Assembly (NCBI GenBank): GCA_963169155.1
Contig: CAUJGI010000655.1
Span: 1 to 8,691, forward strand
Direction of reading: 5' to 3'
DNA: 8,691 nucleotides
Origin: Chloroflexota bacterium
GTDB taxonomy: Bacteria > Chloroflexota > Anaerolineae > Promineifilales > Promineifilaceae
Shown here: positions 6,082 through 8,691 of the stretch, in pieces
How the letters are laid out: every line of letters starts with the position of its first letter
Numbering within the stretch: the stretch's first letter is position 1
Position numbers and translations under genes: made by a program
Notes under the pieces: generated by a model
Told to the model about the DNA's origin: nothing
What the model saw: only the letters and a program-made list of their open reading frames with translations
The model's database searches: none

Positions 6082-6110
6082 AGCGTGAAACGTGATTTTC
6101 TCACGTTTCA
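6071..6110. repeat. GTGAAACGTGAA repeat with 10-bp hairpin
   Basis: GTGAAACGTGAA (6071-6082) is repeated as GTGAAACGTGA (6085-6095) after a GC. TGAAACGTGA (6086-6095) then pairs with TCACGTTTCA (6101-6110) across a TTTTC loop. The downstream plus strand is T-rich (TTTGCCGTTTCGTTTTG), so it could also act as a terminator ahead of the SDR gene. It starts about 20 nt after the point where the oxidoreductase remnant loses its similarity. Confidence 0.6.
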
Positions 6111-6124
6111 TTTGCCGTTTCGTT

Positions 6125-6154
6125 TTGTGTTGACCCGGCAGATTGGCGTATACT
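6125..6154 (+). promoter_or_regulatory. Candidate promoter placing the SDR start at the transcript's 5' end
   Basis: TATACT (6149-6154) is a strong -10 element, with TTGTGT (6125-6130) 18 bp upstream as a partial -35. Its expected start point, about 6161, coincides with the A of the SDR start codon. A better-looking TTGACC (6130-6135) is only 13 bp away and badly spaced. Confidence 0.45.
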
Positions 6155-6160
6155 GGGCCA

Positions 6161-6832
6161 ATGGACAATTCTCTTCACAACAAAGTGGCGATTGTCACCG
6201 GTGCCGGCCAGGGTGTGGGGGCAGCCATTGCCCAGGCTCTGGCTGCCGCTGGTGTGCGTGTAGCCGTCAATGATATTAATCCAGATCGGGCGGAGCGAAC
6301 GGCCGTCGCCATTCGTGAATCTGGCGGGCAGGCCATTGCCGTGGCTGCCGACGTAGCCAACAAGTTCCAATGTGTGCACCTGGTCGAAACCACCCGCGCC
6401 GAGTGGGGGCAGCTCGATATTTTGGTCAACAATGCCGCTGTTATGCCCCGGTCCACCCTGCTGCGTCTGGATGAATGGGATTGGAACCGCTGCCTGGAAG
6501 TGAACCTCAAAGGCCCTTTTTTTATGAGCCAGCTGTGCGGCCGGGTGATGGCCGATGAGAACCAGGATCGCAGCGGGGTGATCGTCAATATCGCTTCTAC
6601 AGCGGGTGTGCAGACGCCGCTGGAAAGCCGGGCGGCGTACTGCGCCAGCAAGGCGGGGGTGGTGGGCTTCAGCCGCGAATGTGCCCGAGAGTATGCCGGT
6701 TATGGCCTGCGGGTTCACGTGCTGGTGCCGGATGAGGAACGGCCGTCTTCTCCCCAACAAATCGCCGCCACCATCATCAATCTCTGCCAAACCCCCACCG
6801 ATGAGTTAATACCCCCGATATCCATGACATAA
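6161..6832 (+). CDS. Short-chain dehydrogenase/reductase, shortened C-terminal half
   Basis: The product is 223 residues; classical SDRs have about 245-255. The NAD(P)-binding glycine motif TGAGQGVG (13-20), Asp38 after the second strand (suggesting NAD preference), ADV (63-65) and NNAA (90-93) are present. The full catalytic set Asn115, Ser146, Tyr160 and Lys164 (YCASK) is intact, so the Rossmann core looks functional. After GLRVHVLVP (182-190) the usual PG...T motif and substrate-binding helices are absent. The sequence passes directly to EERPSSPQQIAATIINLC, which normally lies some 25-35 residues later. The end DELIPPISMT also lacks the usual GxxxxVDGG strand. It may be a degraded enzyme or a short variant. 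The ATG at 6161 has no clear ribosome site and sits 7 bp after a TATACT -10; an in-frame TTG at 6143 overlaps the -10 region. The substrate is unknown. Confidence 0.88.
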   Translation: MDNSLHNKVAIVTGAGQGVGAAIAQALAAAGVRVAVNDINPDRAERTAVAIRESGGQAIAVAADVANKFQCVHLVETTRAEWGQLDILVNNAAVMPRSTLLRLDEWDWNRCLEVNLKGPFFMSQLCGRVMADENQDRSGVIVNIASTAGVQTPLESRAAYCASKAGVVGFSRECAREYAGYGLRVHVLVPDEERPSSPQQIAATIINLCQTPTDELIPPISMT

Positions 6833-6837
6833 AGCCT

Positions 6838-6866
6838 TTGCCGGAATTTAGGGATGCTTTTATACT
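6838..6866 (+). promoter_or_regulatory. Promoter of the phosphate-uptake genes
   Basis: TTGCCG (6838-6843), a 17-bp spacer and TATACT (6861-6866) form a good sigma70-type promoter right after the SDR stop codon. Transcription would start near 6873, inside the TTAACA repeat that follows, and the leader would be about 64 nt. Confidence 0.55.
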
Positions 6867-6885
6867 GTTAACAAATTGTTAACAA
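6866..6885 (+). promoter_or_regulatory. Pho-box-like TTAACA direct repeat and palindromic operator
   Basis: TGTTAACAA occurs twice (6866-6874 and 6877-6885) with an 11-bp period, so TTAACA is repeated with a 5-bp gap. The same bases also form the palindrome GTTAACAAATTGTTAAC (6867-6883, one central unpaired base). The TTAACA/N5/TTAACA arrangement matches the PhoP-box format known from Bacillus, and the site lies in front of phosphate-uptake genes. Its position at the expected start point would suit repression from the 6838-6866 promoter or activation of a weaker downstream one. Confidence 0.5.
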
Positions 6886-6936
6886 TCAAGCCTGCGGATT
6901 GGCTAAAAGTTCCGCCATAACAGCGACTCAACACCC

Positions 6937-7920
6937 ATGAGCTTTCCCTTTTTCCTGCTGCTGATCACAGCCCTGATTTTCGACTTTCTCAACGGATTCC
7001 ACGACAGCGCCAACATTGTGGCTACCCCGATTGCTTCGCGGGCAATGTCGCCGCGCCGGGTGCTGTGGCTGGCCGCTGCAGCCCACTTTGTCGGGCCGTT
7101 CCTCTTTGGCGTGGCCGTCGCCGAAACGATCGGCAAAGGCATTGCCGATCCGATTCACGTGACCATGCCTGTGGTGATTGCCGGGATGATGGCGGCCGTG
7201 GTGTGGAATGTGGTGACGTGGTATTTGGGGATTCCAGCCAGCTCGTCCCACGCGCTGGTGGGCGGTGTGGTGGGAGCGGTGGTGGTGGCTTCGGGTTTTA
7301 GCGCCATCCAGACCAGCGGGTTAAGAACGGTTCTCATTGCCCTCTTTTTGTCGCCGATTCTGGGGCTGGCGATTGGTTATCTATTGATGAAGCTGACTTT
7401 ATTTTTAGCGCGTGGCGCGTCGCCGCACATCAACATCTTTTTTAAGCAGGCGCAGGTGGTAACGGCCGTTGGTCTGGCCCTCAGCCACGGGGCCAACGAC
7501 GCGCAAAAAACGATGGGCATCATCACCCTGGGGCTGGTGGTAGAAGGCATGATCCCTGAGTTTGCGGTCCCGGTGTGGGTGATTGCCCTCAGCGCCGGGG
7601 CCATTGCCCTGGGCACGGCCACGGGCGGCTGGCGCTTGATCCGCACGCTGGGCGGCCGTATTTACAAAATTCGCCCCGTCGATGGCTTCGTCTCCCAAAT
7701 TTCCGGCGCGGCGATCATTTTGGGCGCGGCTTTGCTGGGTGGCCCGGTCAGCACGACGCAGGTGATGAGCTCCAGCATCATGGGCGCTGGCTCGGCGCAG
7801 CGCTTTACCAAGGTGCGTTGGCAGGTGGGCTACGAGATGCTCATCGCCTGGGTGCTCACCATTCCCGTTTCTGGCTTGCTGGCGGCGCTGCTTTATTTTC
7901 CCCTGAACGCAATTTTGTAG
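6937..7920 (+). CDS. pit: PiT family inorganic phosphate permease
   Basis: The product is 327 residues of almost entirely hydrophobic helices, roughly ten membrane segments, matching the shorter bacterial PiT proteins. The two inverted PiT signatures are clear: NGFHDSANIVAT (19-30) in the N-terminal half and SHGANDAQKTMG (183-194) in the C-terminal half. IPASSSHALVGG (99-110) and GGPVSTTQVMSSSIMG (268-283) are the paired motifs that end each half. The family takes up phosphate, usually as a metal-phosphate complex with protons or with sodium; the coupling ion cannot be told here. The ATG at 6937 has no good ribosome site, yet residues from Ser2 on fit the family start. The gene is followed after 44 nt by a DUF47/PhoU-like gene, the usual bacterial and archaeal partner. 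One ACGGCCGT octamer lies inside it. Confidence 0.95.
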   Translation: MSFPFFLLLITALIFDFLNGFHDSANIVATPIASRAMSPRRVLWLAAAAHFVGPFLFGVAVAETIGKGIADPIHVTMPVVIAGMMAAVVWNVVTWYLGIPASSSHALVGGVVGAVVVASGFSAIQTSGLRTVLIALFLSPILGLAIGYLLMKLTLFLARGASPHINIFFKQAQVVTAVGLALSHGANDAQKTMGIITLGLVVEGMIPEFAVPVWVIALSAGAIALGTATGGWRLIRTLGGRIYKIRPVDGFVSQISGAAIILGAALLGGPVSTTQVMSSSIMGAGSAQRFTKVRWQVGYEMLIAWVLTIPVSGLLAALLYFPLNAIL

Positions 7921-7951
7921 GTCGATTTTACAAATCGACCTGCGGTTTTTT
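7919..7951 (+). terminator. Attenuator-like hairpin between pit and the DUF47 gene
   Basis: AGGTCGATTT (7919-7928) pairs perfectly with AAATCGACCT (7932-7941) across a TAC loop, and a six-T run follows at 7946-7951 after GCGG. The stem begins inside the pit stop codon, and the T-run touches the TGGAGG ribosome site of the next gene. It has the shape of an intrinsic terminator with a 4-nt offset, so partial termination or mRNA end protection could set the ratio of the two proteins. Confidence 0.6.
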
Positions 7952-7964
7952 GGAGGCAACCGGT

Positions 7965-8594
7965 ATGGAGTGGCTCAAACGATTCTTCAAGCCCAAACAA
8001 AGCAACTTTTTGCAGCTGCTGATTCAGCAGGGCAAATACACCGTGGTCAGTGTGGAGTCGCTGCAAGCGTACCTGAAAAAGCCCAATGAAAAGCGCAGTG
8101 TGCAGGCCCGCCAGGTGGAAAAAGAGGCCGATGAGCTGCATCGAATTTTGGTGCATGAGCTGGAAGACAGCTTTGTGACGCCGCTGGACCGTGAGGATAT
8201 TTATGCCCTGTCGCGGGCGCTGGATAATTTCATTGATTACGTGTATGACACGATTGAAGAGCTGGAGATTTTTAAGCTGGCCCCGTTTACGGCCGTCTCC
8301 CAAATAGCCGATCTGCTCTTAGAAATGGCCAAAGAGCTGCACCTGACAATGGAACGCCTGCTCGATCATCCGCGTGTGGCCAATGAACACGCCCGCCGTG
8401 TTAAGAAGCTGGAAAACGAAGTGGAGCGGGCCTACCGGCACAGCCTGGCCGAGCTGTTCCAGGGGCCGGAAGACGCCGAGCATATCATGCGCATGCTCAA
8501 ATGCCGCGAGGTGCTGCGCCACCTCTCCAACGCCGCCGACCAGGGCGACAAAGCGGCCGATATCGTGATGGATATTGGGGTGAAGTGGAGCTGA
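7965..8594 (+). CDS. DUF47/PhoU-like phosphate transport regulator
   Basis: The product is 209 residues, the standard size of the DUF47 (PhoU-related, formerly 'Pit accessory') family. It is predicted to be an all-helical bundle with two similar halves. Acidic metal-site motifs appear as VEKEADELHR (51-60) and DREDIYALSRALDNFIDY (75-92) in the first half. The second half has KKLENEVERAYR (147-158) and REVLRHLSNAADQGDKAADI (181-200). Proteins of this family are encoded beside PiT permeases and are thought to modulate phosphate uptake, probably binding metal clusters at the cytoplasmic face; the mechanism is not settled. The ATG at 7965 follows TGGAGG (7951-7956) with 8 nt spacing. The frame is open far upstream within pit, but that part is a shadow. 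One ACGGCCGT octamer lies inside it. Confidence 0.92.
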   Translation: MEWLKRFFKPKQSNFLQLLIQQGKYTVVSVESLQAYLKKPNEKRSVQARQVEKEADELHRILVHELEDSFVTPLDREDIYALSRALDNFIDYVYDTIEELEIFKLAPFTAVSQIADLLLEMAKELHLTMERLLDHPRVANEHARRVKKLENEVERAYRHSLAELFQGPEDAEHIMRMLKCREVLRHLSNAADQGDKAADIVMDIGVKWS

Positions 8595-8606
8595 GGGAGC
8601 CTGATG

Positions 8607-8629
8607 CCCTCCCCCTCTCAGGGGGAGGG
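8607..8629. terminator. GC-rich hairpin after the DUF47 gene
   Basis: CCCTCCCCC (8607-8615) pairs with GGGGGAGGG (8621-8629) across a TCTCA loop, 12 nt after the DUF47 stop codon. No T-tract follows; instead TTAGGGTGGGGG continues. The phrase is like G-rich dispersed intergenic repeats found in many bacteria. It lies between convergent genes and may stop or stabilise either transcript. Confidence 0.5.
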
Positions 8630-8644
8630 TTAGGGTGGGGGTTG

Positions 8645-8691
8645 TTACTCGTACTTCAACGCCTTGATTGGCGACAGGGTCGCCGCCCCCA
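8645..8691 (-). CDS. C-terminal end of an FtsX/MacB-type ABC transporter permease (partial)
   Basis: Only the last 14 codons and the TAA stop are inside the window. They read GAATLSPIKALKYE, which closely matches the highly recurrent end of FtsX-like permease domains (LSPIEALRYE in many MacB/LolC-type proteins), where the last membrane helix is followed by a Pro-Ile and Leu-Arg/Lys-Tyr-Glu tail. The rest of the gene lies to the right. The gene is convergent with the DUF47 gene. The substrate cannot be judged. Confidence 0.7.
   Translation of the reverse strand, partial: GAATLSPIKALKYE

Larger units (their letters stand above)
645..8296. repeat. Dispersed palindromic octamer ACGGCCGT, 14 copies
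   Basis: Exact copies start at 645, 1188, 1379, 1813, 2164, 2663, 2787, 2895, 3166, 4900, 6299, 6739, 7462 and 8289. Twelve are in coding DNA and two are intergenic. Eight encode Thr-Ala-Val, two are read in the (Tyr/Asn)-Gly-Arg phase and two in the Arg-Pro phase, so all codon phases occur and genes on both strands are involved. Many one-base variants (GCGGCCGT, ACGGCCGC, ACGGCCGA) are also present. A flanking A on the left is frequent, giving AACGGCCGT. Confidence 0.85.

Noticed and set aside
6130..6135. TTGACC as -35 for the SDR promoter
   Set aside because: The spacing to TATACT is only 13 bp, too short for a sigma70-type promoter; TTGTGT at 18 bp is preferred though weaker.
7575..7964. 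Long N-terminal extension of the DUF47 frame into pit
   Set aside because: Family similarity starts at MEWLKRFF (7965), which has a good ribosome site; the upstream part is pit in another frame.
1..8691. CRISPR arrays, insertion sequences, tRNA or rRNA genes, toxin-antitoxin or phage genes
   Set aside because: I looked for regularly spaced repeats, transposase motifs, tRNA arms and defence-type domains and found none that hold up.

Overview
The window looks like ordinary chromosomal sequence from a mid-to-high-GC, free-living bacterium, most likely a member of the Chloroflexota (Anaerolineae/Ardenticatenia-like). The evidence for this placement is indirect. The secreted protein carries a 'LYLPLI' stretch right after its signal peptide, which is common in exported Chloroflexota proteins. 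The intergenic regions hold short inverted repeats of kinds common in that phylum. No rRNA or tRNA gene is present to fix the taxonomy. I see no CRISPR array, insertion sequence, prophage or defence island.

Layout. (1) 1-2231, minus strand: an alpha/beta hydrolase that runs off the left edge, a protein with a PD-(D/E)XK-like core and a winged-helix-like tail, and a secreted protein with a carbohydrate-binding-like fold. They could form one transcription unit reading right to left, starting from a good promoter near 2253-2280. (2) 2232-2492: a divergent intergenic region holding a large imperfect GC-rich inverted repeat. (3) 2493-4094, plus strand: a membrane-anchored LysM protein and a DegV-family fatty-acid-binding protein. 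(4) 4095-4224: a double-hairpin bidirectional terminator between convergent genes. (5) 4225-5580, minus: a stand-alone AAA+ ATPase with an N-terminal winged-helix-like domain. (6) 5581-6160: a gene-poor stretch containing the N-terminal remnant of an FAD-dependent oxidoreductase, cut off at a repeat element. (7) 6161-6832, plus: a short-chain dehydrogenase/reductase with an intact active site but an apparently missing substrate-binding segment. (8) 6937-8594, plus: a phosphate-uptake pair, a PiT permease and a DUF47/PhoU-like partner. It is preceded by a clear promoter and a TTAACA direct repeat resembling a Pho box, and the two genes are separated by an attenuator-like hairpin. (9) 8645-8691, minus: the last 14 codons of an FtsX/MacB-type ABC permease.

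The only pair with an evident joint job is PiT plus DUF47 (phosphate import and its modulation). The other genes look like unrelated housekeeping or accessory functions.

The most unusual signal is not a gene. The palindromic octamer ACGGCCGT occurs 14 times in 8.7 kb, against roughly 0.2 expected. It appears in genes on both strands, in all three codon phases and in intergenic DNA, so selection or insertion at the DNA level is likelier than codon bias. In type of pattern it resembles the cyanobacterial HIP1 palindrome. Twice it is the core of an 18-bp intergenic palindrome.
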